Shown one piece after another: positions 31,311 through 45,545 of a stretch of 64,000 nt of DNA (its first letter is position 1; every line of letters begins with the position of its first letter). This DNA is from Urechis unicinctus. Its lineage: Eukaryota; Annelida; Polychaeta; Xenopneusta; Urechidae. The translations under genes and the position numbers were made by a program. The notes under the pieces were generated by a model. The model saw nothing but the letters and a program-made list of their open reading frames with translations, was not told the DNA's origin and did not search any database. The stretch lies in the NCBI GenBank assembly GCA_034190875.2, contig CM067358.1, forward strand, positions 40,943,014-41,007,013, given 5' to 3'.

Positions 31311-33372
31311 AAGCTCATCGAACTTCTGCTGTAGCTCCAACAATTTATCACGCGCATACTGGGGCAGGCGGCCTTTGCGCTGCGGAGGTTGCACGGGACC
31401 CATGTTGACGACGGCCTCGAAGGGGCCGGAGGCACCATTGTACCCTTTGTATTCGGGATCAAAGACATCGTCAAATTCAGCCATAAGAGATGAGAACAGT
31501 GCTCTGGTGTCGTCAGGCAAATTGTGGTCGGGGTCCAAGCTGGCGGAGTGTGAATGGAGTTGAGCGATGGCAGGGCGGAGCTTCGGAGTGACGTGAGAGG
31601 GCATACTTTGTTGTACTACATCGGGTGACGGAGAAGGGGTGAAGACGGGGCGAACTTGGCAGAAGTGCTCATTGCGTTTGAGAATTTGCGGTTCTGTTGA
31701 CGAGTTGGGGATGCGGATTCTTCCAGCAACGGAAGTGAAGATGTCGGGGGGAGGCCACAGCCGCGATGACTGATCGGGTCTTGCCCTGGCTGTGTCCGTG
31801 CGAGGCTCAAGAGCAAAAAGTTCATCATTTGATATGTCTTTTGGTAGGGTTAGCTCAATGAACTCCCCCGGCCAAACCGTGGTGGAAGGGGAGGGTGCAC
31901 GCAAAACGTGTGCACGTCGTACGGCATTGCTTGTCGAGGGCTCCTTGGGCGAGCCATATGCTATTGCGGATCCATTGCCAAGGGTGATGAGACGTTTGGC
32001 GGGGCGGATTGCGATATCATTCACAGACATGAATGGCGTGCCGGCAAGGATGTCAACATCAAGGTTATCAACAACCAAGCCCTCGAACATGAAGGTATGG
32101 TTGTCGCGTGTGAGCCTGAGTCGAGTTTCACCAGTGATGGTGAGTGGTGAAGATCCATCAGCCTGGTGAGCAGATTGGGAGCTCTCGGTAATATGGGCAC
32201 CCAGGCGCTTTGCTGTGGATGCACGAATCATATTGCCCGTGGCGCCGCTATCGATGGTGACACGGGTGGTATGATGGCCGTAAAACATGTCCATGTAGGG
32301 GGATTGGTTGATCTGCACTCGTAATGCAGCAGGGGCCTCGACATGGGGCGTTGGGATTGAGGTGCATGAATCCCCATCATGATCCGACTCAATATCTGTG
32401 GGTTGGTCATCAAATATGTCCGCGACATGTCGGGCTCTCACGATGTACTTACGGTCATGTTCTGGTAAGTATGTGCATTCGCTGAGGAAGTGGCGGGTGT
32501 CACTGCGGCCGACTTGCTTGCAGAGAGGGCATGTCTTCTGGAAACGTGCAGGACGGGGCTTTGAGTTGGGGGGGAACCGGCTGCTGGGGGCAGAGGTAAA
32601 AGAAGCGGTACGAGGTGTGTTCCGTGGGCGAGTGGTGAAGGCTCGCATGGCCTTAGCCTCGTCACTGTTATGCACTTCATCTAGCAGTGAGTCCAAGGCC
32701 TGGGAAATTTCCGGTTTGATTGAAGCTAGGGTGCGTGACCGTAATTCCGTCCCGTACCGTTGTTTAACGAATTTTGGTAAGCTGGTGTGGATAAGGCGGA
32801 GCCAAGTGAGGACAACAAAATTCTCAAGGGAAGGGGAGAGCTCCTCATCTTCAGTGACTTCTGCCCCATGGTGGGAGATTCCTCCATTGCACTGGAGCAA
32901 ATTATCCTCAACAAATGCCATGAGGCGCTGGTATAAGTCCTCTGGGCGTTCATCCGGTTGGAGATGGATGTCAGCAAAATCGAGTAAGTGTGCGCCGGTA
33001 GACTGGAAGCCATAATGGAGGCGGATCACCTGCCAGATATTACAGACTGATGTGGATGATTTGATAATGGCGTTACGTGAGATAACAGGGCAATAATTTG
33101 CAATCTGACCCAGCATAAGCTCAAGCATGTTGACTTTCTGTAGAGCTGTTTTACGTTGGGGCAAGGGAATGTCCTCGGCATCATCAGTGAATCCACGGAG
33201 GGGAGAAGTTTTGGCCTTTTTCTCCCCACTGTGAGCCGTCGAGTAGAAACGGAGCAAAATTCTGGTCGAGGGAGAGAGTGTAGTGCAAATTCTGACGCCA
33301 ATTTTCGAAAGAGTTCACAGTTTCAATTTTATTCAAGCACCACTGTTTTGGTGCCCGATGTGTGGTAGCCAT
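31311..33372 (-). pseudogene. gag: Retrotransposon gag-protease region (frameshifted)
   Basis: Probable start ATG at 33372. An N-terminal nucleocapsid-type region is followed by a CPLC...H...C zinc-knuckle-like motif (about 32540-32490), then an aspartic protease with VTIDSGATGNMI (about 32255). The long frame runs into the reverse transcriptase region and ends near 31310. One frame change lies near 33230 at an A-run. The zinc motif spacing is Cx2Cx9Hx4C rather than the standard Cx2Cx4Hx4C. Confidence 0.8.
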
Positions 33373-33601
33373 ATTAACTAAGCCGATGAGAATATCGGCT
33401 GGATGCAAAATGTATGGTACGATCAGTCAAATGTAAATCAACTGCACTGCTGTTCACCTGTATCGCGAAAGACCACGTTGTGACGTTGTGTCGAACCGGA
33501 GATCCGTTGGAACGGCGTCGAGAAAACTGCACTTTCTTTCACCTTTATGGAAGCGAGGGACGTTTCAGACCGCTGCCACCACGCCAAGGTATGAAGAGGG
33601 A

Positions 33602-33752
33602 TGCAACAACACAAAGTAGCCACAGCAGAATACCAATTAGAATGCTTATCCAAGGACCTTTAACCTTTATTGAAGACGGAGTGAATCGCAACAACCAAAA
33701 TGGCGAAGTAAACAGAAGACAAAAGAAACCCTCGCAAGAGGGCGCTATAACA
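33602..33752 (-). repeat. 5' LTR of the retrotransposon
   Basis: Identical to the 3' LTR at 28042-28192. The host FAM199X relic resumes within about ten bases on its right side (CTGCCTGGTGAATTGATTTAG, also in copy B at about 50028). Confidence 0.85.
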
Positions 33753-33761
33753 ACTACTGGC

Positions 33762-33873
33762 TGCCTGGTGAATTGATTTAGATGGCGTTGATGTTGGACT
33801 TCTGTGCTGATGTCGGTCGAGGTCATTCGTCTGTTGAAGAGTTTTCTTATTTATCCAGCTCTATTCTAAAGTA
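33762..33873 (-). pseudogene. FAM199X: FAM199X penultimate-exon relic, duplicated copy A
   Basis: Aligns with the intact exon at 50005-50132. Compared with that exon it has lost one codon (the Tyr of NDYLDR) and has several substitutions, and the acceptor has changed from TTTGCAG to a TTACTTTAG-like sequence. The exon 3' end and donor are removed by the retrotransposon-associated deletion. A relic, not a functional exon. Confidence 0.8.
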
Positions 33874-34499
33874 AGTAATTACTTCAGATCAATATAGGGA
33901 AGCTTTTTGTCAGTTATGTTTCTTACAAAAACAACACATGAGATAAACACACACACTGAACTTGTGATGGGGCGTTGCTCTTTCAAAGACAGTTAACTTA
34001 TGCATATACTTTGTCAACTTTGATTGTAGTACAGAATAAACAGGTTGGGGACAAGAGTAGTTCAAACAATGATGCTTAATTTAAAGAAGATGTACATGCT
34101 GTCTGTAATGAATAATCTAGCAACTTGGAGGTGGGAATCAATATGCGTCAGATATGACGCTGTCTGATTCCCAATCAGCTGACATGTGTTACTCGCTGTA
34201 AGTTCAAGCCACCATTAACTAAATCCGCTCTAGGTAGGTGTGTAGCCATACCAAACGTCTACATATAAATACAGACCTAATAATTAACTGATACATCCGC
34301 GCAGCAATAGTAGATGTGCTACATTGGCGGCTGGTAGTATTAGTTATAGACAAACGCTATTGAGTGGAAATTGTCATTGCCTGTCTTTGTAAGTTTGTTA
34401 CTCATGCCTTTATTAGATTATTAAATTTGTCAATGGCTGCATATGATATGCACGTTTTATTACAGATATGTTAATATTTAATATAAATATCTGTTCATA

Positions 34500-34554
34500 T
34501 GACACATATATATATAAATATATATATATATATTTATAAATATCTGTTCATATT

Positions 34555-34599
<45 letters not shown>

Positions 34600-34650
34600 T
34601 ATTTATATTCATATGCATGCATATATTTATAAAATATGTATATATACTGT
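34500..34650. repeat. TA-rich microsatellite, copy B
   Basis: Counterpart of the tract at 18845-18972, with a different length and interruption pattern. Confidence 0.8.
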
Positions 34651-35829
34651 AAATATTTAAGAAATAATAAAAGAACACATTTTCAATAAGTTGTCATCCT
34701 CCATCAGGCTATGCTTATTCGTATTTATTGGGTAGTTCTAGGTGTCTTGTCTATAGTGGGCAAAGTGAACCAACAATCATCCATAGATTGACATGGTGAT
34801 GCATACTCATACTACACAAGCTTCCTGAGGTTAATTTTTTAATTTATGTTTCTCATTAATTGTATGTAACTGTTAAGCATGAATGCATATAAAAAAAAAC
34901 ACTTTTTCTGTTGCCATTTAACAAAAGTCACTGGTGAAATATATCTATATGGATAAATTCACCTTTTGGTCCCCCTTTTGTTAATTGGCTGTCAATGGCA
35001 CAAAGATTATTTGAAATGAAATAAAACTAAACAAAGTCCTTTGTATACCATTAAACACCATGAATAACTGTCACATATATTCTACAATGAAAATTCACGA
35101 TTAATTGTCACCATATAATAAAAAGGTTGTTTATCGCAACAATAAATCCAAAAGAATTTGCAAGAACAAAAGTGATATTATAAAATATCAGTCATTTTGC
35201 TCTAACTTTCTATAGAGTGGTTATATTGAATAAATTTATCAATGAGCACACCAGGATAAACCATGATTATTATCACTGATGACCCTTTTTCATATCATGG
35301 CCATTCAAGGAGTGTATACAAACTTTGTAAAGTGACCAGCAGCTCTACAAGAACGACTGAAAGAAAGACCAAATCAGTTCATTCAACACATGGTATAAAG
35401 AAAACCGACATTAGTTTACCCCTTTTTACTAGTGTTAATAAATTAAAATGCATAAGAAAGACAAATCAAAACTATGAAAACTGTTCAAGAGGAGAAAACA
35501 TAATTGGGGGTTGAAATGTAAACACTTACGACAATCATAAAATTAGTCATTTAATGTACCTTAATGAGAACTCCCAGAATGACCCCAAGTAGTATAAGGG
35601 GCAGCCAGGCCACAAGACCCTTCCTGGCCGGCTTCTTGTTCAACAGCCAGGCAAGCCTCTTCAGCTTGGCCTCACTGTAGGGTGGGTATCTCACCCTGGA
35701 CATAGGCAGATTGATCAACATTCCCATGTGTTTATTATACACCACAATGACTATGAAAGAGAATATTGAAATATATAACAATATCATTAAACATTTTGTG
35801 CTTACTTGGTTAACTTTTAATGAGAGTCA

Positions 35830-35997
<168 letters not shown>

Positions 35998-38234
35998 TTA
36001 ACAATGACATTTACCATGGGAGGAATGTTAAACCGTGTCACAAATAGTGAAGTAACACAGGATTTAACCCTTTTATCCATACAATAGAAATTCAACTATT
36101 TATAACTATTCAATCAATATAACTTTTGCAGTAAAGATAGCTTGACCCTAACATCACAGTTACATCTACAGTACCATTTGACATATTGGGAATACAGGTG
36201 AGAGCATATTGCGGAGGAGAACAGGTCAGATCAGGGTTGGGTATTCTTATAGAAAGACATTGTACCTGCAGCATGCATGGTAGTGTCATTGACAGTGACA
36301 CCGCCACTCGATGTACGTGATAGAATTCTCTCAATTGTATTATGTTCTTGCTGAAGATGTACAAAGCCAACGGCTTCTCTCTGCATATACAACAAGTATC
36401 AGACATTACTGAACATGAGGTGATACTAAAAACATTGCAAATCCAGTAAAAATTCGCTTAATACTTAAGAAATTGTCTGTAAATAATCTTCAAGAAGACA
36501 AAATGCATTGGATACAAACTTAATACAAACAATTATAATATAGAGAAACATTGGTCAAAACATGATTAGAACTAATGCCATTAATCGATAATTAAACCTC
36601 ATTCTCAGAAAGGACATCACTCAGGTCAGTTATTTACCTGCTGTTGACGAAATCAATAGCTTCACCAATGCTATTCACAGGCATCATAGGCAGCACAGGA
36701 CCAAATATCTGCGACAACAACAGTTGGAATGAACACGACGTAAACAAAACACAAATTAAACAAGAATGATTTAATTTGACAAAATTTCACTAGTTGGTGC
36801 ATTCATGTCTACCATTATTACAACTGTTTTGTATTCATGTTCAGTAGAGTTTCCCAGTTTGTGGGCAGTACTTGTGTTAAGTTCTATATATTACCTCTTC
36901 CTTCATGGCTGGTTCAGTAGATCCAACATCGGTAAGAACTGTAGGTGATATGTACTTATCTTTCTCATCCACCTTTCCACCAATGGCCACCTTACCACTA
37001 CTCAGTAGACCTTGTAGTCGTCTGCAACGTACATCAAAAGACAACCATTATTTCATCTTGGAAGCATTATCTTAAAGAAGGAGGTAATGTGTATCAAGTG
37101 AAATTTGACTGATGATGGTCTTACTTGAAGTGGCGACCATTGATGATACGACCATAGCTTTTTGACTGTTGGGGGTCCTCTCCGTAGAACTCCTTCAGAG
37201 CAGCTTTGAAGTGCTCAACCAGTTGTGTCTGAGTACATTCAAACAATTTAGCAATGAAAAACTTTTCAAACAGTCTCATTGTGATTCAACAGATGATAAA
37301 ACACAATTTCAGCAATATTCCATTCAAATAAGAAGTGAAACAATGGGGTTTTGAGATCCATTCCAGAACAGACGAGAATTTTACATCGCTCTCCTATGTG
37401 AACTCAATGTGTATAGGTACACACCTGTACACTTTTTGTGCAGAGAATGTAATCTGGAGCAATACATGTCTGTCCACAGTTGGCAAACCGCCCCCATATG
37501 ATACGGCGAGCACAAAGCTGGATGTCGGAATTCTCGTCCACAATCACCGGGCTAAACACAGCAAACACCAAATATTGAAATTCATATAGCGCCATAGTCC
37601 TGAGGGAACATCCACTTAGAGGTACTGATACACAAAACATTGTACAAATGCTCGACTGAAAAGGTGCGTTAAGAAGTTTTCAGTTCATTTTACAGACTTG
37701 GTGGGGTATGGGATCTAGAGATTGAATTAATAATTCTTAGTCTAAACAATGGAGCACTAGAGGTAAGGATGTGTACCTTTTACCACCCAGCTCTAGAGTC
37801 ACAGGAGTGAGATGCTTGGTTGCTGCTTCGTAGACAATCTTGCCTACCTGCATAACAAATAACAGAACATGTTTAGTACTCCTTCAACCTGTCTAGAGAA
37901 ATGACAGATCAGTGATAAGCTAATGCAAAGATAGTGGTTCATTTGGACAATTATGGTCATGCCGAGCTGGTTAGGGGTTTGGATGCAGATGATGAATGGA
38001 GATTAAATGTGCGGTAACCAAGAATGCACCATCCTATTGTAAGCTCCACTTATCTAATATATCACCTCTGATCCATTGTCAGTAAGGAGACATGATAATA
38101 ATCAAGACACAAACTAGAGAATGAAAATCAGCTCAAAGACTGACCATGGTGTTGCCTGTGTAGAGGATGTAGTCGAACCTCTCCTTGAGCAGGGCTGTTG
38201 TTTCTGGTATTCCTCCATTGACAACATGCACACA

Positions 38235-38345
38235 TTCCTACAACACAAATGCACATATCTACAATATCTGCACACTTTCCTACAACACAAATGCACATAT
38301 CTACAATATCTGCACACATTCCAACGACATATTTGCACATTCAAC
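38235..38345. repeat. 42-bp minisatellite at the acceptor of ALDH exon 6, copy B
   Basis: Same arrangement as at 22482-22600 in copy A, with three spaced copies of the acceptor-plus-exon-start sequence; the outermost has a base change (ATTCCAACGAC). The repeat therefore predates the duplication. Confidence 0.85.
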
Positions 38346-40065
38346 AGTCTCTGATCATTTACATATCTATCTCATACACAGTTTTACAAAATCACAATAT
38401 ATTTTATCGGCCAAATTTTATATTTCACGTGTAAATGATTACCACTACAATACTTTTCCCCATTATCAATAAGCAGTGTTGTGCTTATGGCTTGCAAAAA
38501 GGAATAGTGGAATTATCATTATTTATTCGGTTAATTATGATCAAGATAATGTGAGAGTAACATAACACCACAACAATCATGCTTCATTTTATCTTGACCC
38601 ACCTTGTCCAGATATTGTGGTATAATCCTCTCCAGTAACTCGGCTGTGGCCTCAGCCATCTCAGATGGCTTCACCACCACAGGGTTACCTGGACACAAAA
38701 ATTCCATGCAGGTATGGCAAAATACAATCCAACAGAGACAACTGATCAATAATTTAATACGATTACTGACATTGATAAGACATTCTTTTATTCCACCAAA
38801 TGTCAGTGAGTACCCAGCACGCTCACCTGCAGCCAGGGCTCCTATCATGGGGCCGATAGTCAACTGGACTGGGTAGTTCCACGCCCCCATGATGAGCACT
38901 ACACCGTATGGCTCAGGCTTTATGTACACGGTGTCCATCATATTCGGCAGGCTCTTCTTCACCTAGATGCGTTAAAAGGGCGAGGAGCAAACTCATGTCA
39001 AATACGTGCTTCTATCTACAATTTTCAGAACTTTTTAATTGCATGAAGGAGTAAGATAACAGTATCATAGTGTTATTCAATCACTTCATTCTCACTCACC
39101 TATTTACTTTCTTCATTTAACTTGCATGATCACTCACCAAATCACATACTTCCTCGACCTCACGCATTCTCTGCCTCTGTTGCACATTGCCTTGCTCTCT
39201 CATTTGCACACTTCACTGAGTCATTTCATTCAATAGCTTCCTCACACCCTACTCTCTCTCCTCACTCTGTAACTAATCTTTAACAGAAGCCTCACATGTT
39301 GTGGGGAGCTCCATTCTTCCAGGTGATCCATGATGTAGATCAGATCATTCCTGACAAACTTCACTTCCATCAACAATGCCTCTGTTTTATGCTGCAGCAA
39401 CAATCAAAACATTTTTTTAAATCCCCAACAGAACATATCAAAGTACATGCACATATGAAGTGCACTATATGGATACTTAGCTGCTGCACCAGAAGCCCTG
39501 CAGGAGCCATGTTAGTCATTAATATTCTGCTTTTATCCCAAGATGGGGTATAAAACCATCAGTAGGAAATCTGATTGGCTTACTTAAATTTGGTGTATTT
39601 CTCTAGGTTCTGGTGTAGAAAGATACTCACCTTATGCAAATCCTTGGCCAGAGCCTCACATAACGGCTGTTCCTGCTCATCCAGCAGCCGCAGTAAGCCC
39701 TCCAGCTGCTCCCGCCTCCACTGGAGAACACGTGTGCGTCCAGAGAGATACACCTCTCTGCTCTGCTCAACCAACTGCACACAAAACATATTTTAAAAAA
39801 ACTGCCTTGTAAAGTAACAAAGCATTTAACATATTAAAAGAAATTGATATTTGACAACACTACCAAGTCCTTTCTTTCATAAGGTTCTTTGAATCAGTTG
39901 TCGATCATAAGCAAAATGAAACTGAAACCATGAAGTTCAGTCAACACAACCTACATGACTTGCAAATTTGACCCCTCCACCTGATAGTGCTTTTGCATAG
40001 TATCTGAACTTAACACACCTCACCAAAACTCACCAAATCAGAATTTAAATCGAATAATGATATAC

Positions 40066-40753
40066 TAGTCAAGGTCCCCTAGCCTGATGGCTGCGGGCGC
40101 TGTTTACATGTTACTGACATTCAATAGTCTCGCCTTCAGGTCTAGGCGAGCCTAATGTCTTGAACTGGACAGGCATCCCAGATTTGGGATGCTCCAATCA
40201 CAACCCGTGTCACTCTCGGGTACTTTTGAGTCGTTGCCTCTCATTGGTTAGTTCTACAAGTTCCGAAGAACTTGTCCAACAGGACGAGTGATTTTTATGA
40301 GCCGGGCACACATTCTACAACACTCGGATTTGTTGTTTCACGCTGAGTGGCACCGTTAATCACACAGTCGGCGAGAGAAGCAGAAACACAACTGGTTCTT
40401 TTTAACTGACTATTACGTAAACATACTATCGTGCAGCTAAGCGATTAAAGCGCTTGTTGTGGTGCCAATTTGAACTTTTGAGACGCCCCATAATTCCAGA
40501 AGACATTCAATGCGTTCTCATTGGACGCAGACCACAACAATGTCCATGACGTCACATAGAACCGAGGGGGCGTATCACAAGCCAGACACGCGCAATTAAG
40601 GTCAATCCGGGTCACAACCTTTGCGTTGATTGGTCACGAAGATTAATGAACGTGTCTAATGAATATTCGGACGTGCCAGTTTAAGACCTTATCTTATCGT
40701 AGACTCTAGGGCGAGAAGCGTAGCGGAACCCCTGGAGTCTGGGACGCAGACTA
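40066..40753. mobile_element. TAGTC/GACTA-ended element, 688 bp, in copy B
   Basis: Starts TAGTCAAGGTCCCCTAGCC and ends CCAGACTCC-type sequence on the opposite strand (GGGACGCAGACTA). It is flanked by a 9-bp direct repeat, ATGATATAC, at 40057-40065 and 40754-40762. Copy A near 24280 has one copy of this site and no element. About 35-45 bases at each end match the 114-bp element at 26086-26199. No long coding frame; a non-autonomous member of a probable Mutator-like family. Confidence 0.88.
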
Positions 40754-40887
40754 ATGATATACCATGTTAATGAATATCATCACATACATTTGTTGAAATC
40801 ATATAATTTATTCTCAAGTGGTTCTCATCAAGCCATGCAACACCATTATGAAATAAGTATTATCTCATTAGAAGGAGTATTTCTTTT

Positions 40888-42386
<1,499 letters not shown>

Positions 42387-43575
42387 GACTTAAAAATTCT
42401 TCACCTTAGATGTTTGTACACTGTATTTGAGTGTAATCCTCAAACCGATAGAATATAAAAACGAAAACACAATCATTATAGATCTTTATAATGAATGACA
42501 GCAATCATAGCTGTGTTCTCAGATGAACCTGACCAGATCCATCATATATTATATCATCACAGAAGCTATATAGCATACATTATTCTTATGGTGCAGAGCA
42601 TATAACAAGACTCGATTCAAACAGGGTTCATACTACCAGTGCATGCAGACAAAAATGAACCAACAACATAGTTTACAGGAGGCCAGATGTTATGCCACAT
42701 ATTACAACTGGTCTCTGTGTAGCCCCGGTCGGCTGTATACATTTTCGTCGTGCACGGCTAGTCACTGCGGAACCTATGTTAGTATGTAACAATTAGTGTG
42801 ACAACCATGTCACATTTCCCCAGTACAGATGCTATTTATTCTACATGAGCACGAACGAGCCATCGCAATGAAGCCTGAGTGTGTGTGATGAAGATATGAC
42901 AAAATTATTTTAGTTTATGCAAGTCACCTCGCCTACTCTTTGCAGTAGCAACCAAACCCGGTTAGAAGTCACTGAAATCGGGCTTTAGAATTTCGTTTAT
43001 GTTATTGGTTCAAAATATGATTTCATGCCCTAAGATCAATTGTAACAATACTTTTGCACTGGTAACGATATGCATGGTTCACCCATTCCTGTTAAATAAC
43101 ACTCGTAACAGCAGTCTACCCCCGCGAGTATACCACGCCTATTGATCGGCAGACTAGACAGATAGACTTGTTATTAAATATGAATGCCAAACACCTCCAG
43201 CGTAATTATTTACAAAGAAAGAATAATAATATCAACTGCCATTACCTTCGTGAAGCTTGACATCGTTGCGCTGCTTCTGTAGTTGACCAAAGCTGCACAC
43301 GGGGAACAAGACCAAAGTCAACAATCACACCCTATGTTATAACAGGAACGTCAATCTGAGCGACACCAAGCGAACGTAAATAGAACTAGCAACCCAAGCG
43401 ATCTTTGACCTTTGGCCTTACTCCCTGGAGTATTAGTTATGACGGAAGAACTTGAATACCCTGGGTATAAAGTTCTTTGGTTTTACTCGGGTTGTGTGTC
43501 TGGGTGTCTGCATAACACCCGGGCCAAACGTGCCCCTTAGTAAGCTGGTAGTAGCAGAGTAGCCCAACACAAACC

Positions 43576-43682
43576 ATAGGCAAAGAAACTACGCTGCGCT
43601 ATTTACTACTTTCGATCTCTAACATACGCGCTGTAGCGGTGGCATCAGATCATCAAAACACCAGGGGCGAGTGCGTTGCCTA
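43576..43682. mobile_element. TAGGCA-ended MITE, 107 bp, member 3, copy B only
   Basis: Begins TAGGCAAAG and ends GCGTTGCCTA. The homologous site in copy A (near 26300, GTAGTAGCCCAACAGACC) lacks it. Related members lie at 16392-16494 and 18699-18805. I could not define a clean target duplication. Confidence 0.65.
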
Positions 43683-43875
43683 AACAGACCAACACTGAAA
43701 AACTAAATCGTTTCCCTAGCGCAATCTCTTCCTCGTAGCTCCGAACCATGCTGCATTAACTGTTAACATATTGGTAATAAATAGGAACTTATTTATGATA
43801 ACAGAGTAAACTAACGTCCAACAGGGGGCGACACCTTTTCGTCTTAGTTCATGCGCAGGTTATGATGCACTAGGT

Positions 43876-43952
43876 AATACCACAGGGATTTGCATTGGCC
43901 ATGTATACATAGAAGAAAGCGGTCGCCCGGCCAATGCAAATCCCTGTGGGTA
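43876..43952. repeat. Hairpin-forming short inverted repeat, copy B
   Basis: Counterpart of 26384-26476 with arms GGGATTTGCATTGGCC and GGCCAATGCAAATCCC. The 4.3-kb element is inserted at its right edge. Confidence 0.75.
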
Positions 43953-44193
43953 AGTAGTATAGAGAGTGGGGTAATTATTAGGTTTTCAAATAGACACAAC
44001 AGATTTATCTATTTGGAGTGATGTTTTCTCTACTTGGAGTGATGTTTATCTACTTGAAGTGATGTTTATTTATTTGGAGTAATGTTTTTATTCAACTAGT
44101 CAAAATTTTACAGATACGCTCTCGTACAGCAACCCAGAAAACACATATATACAGGGCAATGGAAACTATAGGAATGGGGGTACACAGATGGGC
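43953..44193 (+). repeat. Left terminal inverted repeat of the 4.3-kb element
   Basis: Pairs with 48038-48255. It has four copies of the internal TTGGAGTGATGTTT-like unit against three on the right, explaining the length difference. The 3' end of the orphan reading frame runs into it. Confidence 0.85.
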
Positions 44194-45109
44194 TTCTATC
44201 CCCCCATATGCTCGAACAGCTTCTTGTATCTCGTATCCATAGACTGGAACTGCAGTTGGGCTTTCCGAGGTTTCCAAGAAGAACAAGAGTACTCTGTTTC
44301 GATTTTGTCTATCTTTGGCGACAGCAAAGTTTCTACAAAGATACTTTCCAGCTGGCAACGCCGATGCTTTTCGCTGCTCCTCCTTTCGAGGTGGGGGCAA
44401 TTCTAGTTCTGTAGGACCTCCATAGTTTGGCAATGGGTTTCCCGGGGGCGGCGAGCCTGGTGGCAAATTAAGAAGATCTGGATATTTGTTCTTTCCTGCG
44501 AGACATCTCCAGTGGCAGTCCTTTTGTTGGCATACACAGTTCTCTGCCAGACTCACAACGAGCTATGTGTATCGTAGGCACCACACAACCCAGTGGGCAC
44601 AACACGTGGAATCCACGTGGAAATCATGTGGATTTTTGGTGAATTGGTGGATCCACGTATTTTCACGTGATATCCACGTGGATTCCACGAGTATTAATCA
44701 CGTGGAATTGACGTGTCAAAAACACGTGGAAAAGACGTGTTAACCGCTAACCGCTGATTGGCGCGATTTGCTGCAGTTTTGGAAAGTTGAGAATTCATTT
44801 GCTATATTTTTGACAGTTTCTAAGTTTACAAGTGAGTCATATTCAAATGTTATTCTTTCAATGAAAATAAGTTTACTCAAGTAGCTGTACAAAAACTGCT
44901 TGCCGTGTATAATGTCTTCATGGTTTATGATTTTATGCTCATTGGTGCATGAAACCTGTATTATCGCTCTCAGCAAAGTGCCAACCGTTGTAGCTAGTTA
45001 GTTGCAGCGGAAAGGCTGTAGGCACGCCTCGTGGTTTTTTGGAGGCTTGCTCCTTAATACACCACAACCATCTTATACACACGCCATGGTTCATCTGTTG
45101 ACTGTTCCT

Positions 45110-45390
45110 CCATCTCACAGTCATCGTTCATCTGTCAGTCCATCTCACTGAGTCACAGTCATCATTCATCTGTCACTGTCAGTCTAGCTCTGGTGTAACG
45201 GTTACATGAATTTATACCAGACGTCTTGTAGGGCTACTGTCAGTCCATCTCACAGTCATCGTTCATCAGTCAGTCCATCTCACAGTCATCGTTCATCTGT
45301 CAATCCGTTCCACTCGGTCGTCATCGCTCATTTGTCACTCAGTCCCACAGTCATGGCTCATCTGTCACTCATTCTAACAGTCGTTGGTTG
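45110..45390. repeat. Tandem repeat inside the nested element
   Basis: About eight diverged copies of a unit near CAGTCCATCTCACAGTCATC GTTCATCTGT (about 30 bases), the best-preserved copies at 45235-45300. It lies just upstream of the exon chain. Confidence 0.7.
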
Positions 45391-45545
45391 AGCAATGATG
45401 GTTTTCCTTTAACATAAGTGCACATTTGTGAATATTTTCTTTAAATATTGTCTCTGTTTTAATGCTGCTATTGAGAAAAGTATTATTTATGAGTTTGTAG
45501 TCAGCAGCATAGTAATTGAACACTGCATAATTTGTTTGTGCACAG

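Larger units (their letters stand above)
28042..33752 (-). mobile_element. Ty3/Gypsy-type LTR retrotransposon
   Basis: A 5.7-kb element with identical 151-bp LTRs (identity extends to about 161 bases). Minus-strand order is LTR, gag, protease, reverse transcriptase, RNase H, integrase, LTR, the Ty3/Gypsy order. It lies inside the FAM199X tail of copy A. Copy B keeps the unfilled locus but has about 340 extra host bases (roughly 49690-50033), so insertion was accompanied or followed by a deletion and no target duplication is visible. A purine-rich tract (about 28208-28224, as AAGCGAAAGAAAAG on the element strand) sits just inside the 3' LTR. Four single-base shifts break the reading frame. Confidence 0.92.

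Noticed and set aside
29305..33015. Plus-strand open frames across the retrotransposon
   Set aside because: Antisense shadows of the minus-strand gag and pol regions, which carry the recognisable motifs.
45110..45390. Possible CRISPR-like array of spaced repeats
   Set aside because: Repeats are contiguous and diverged with no unique spacers, inside a eukaryotic transposon.
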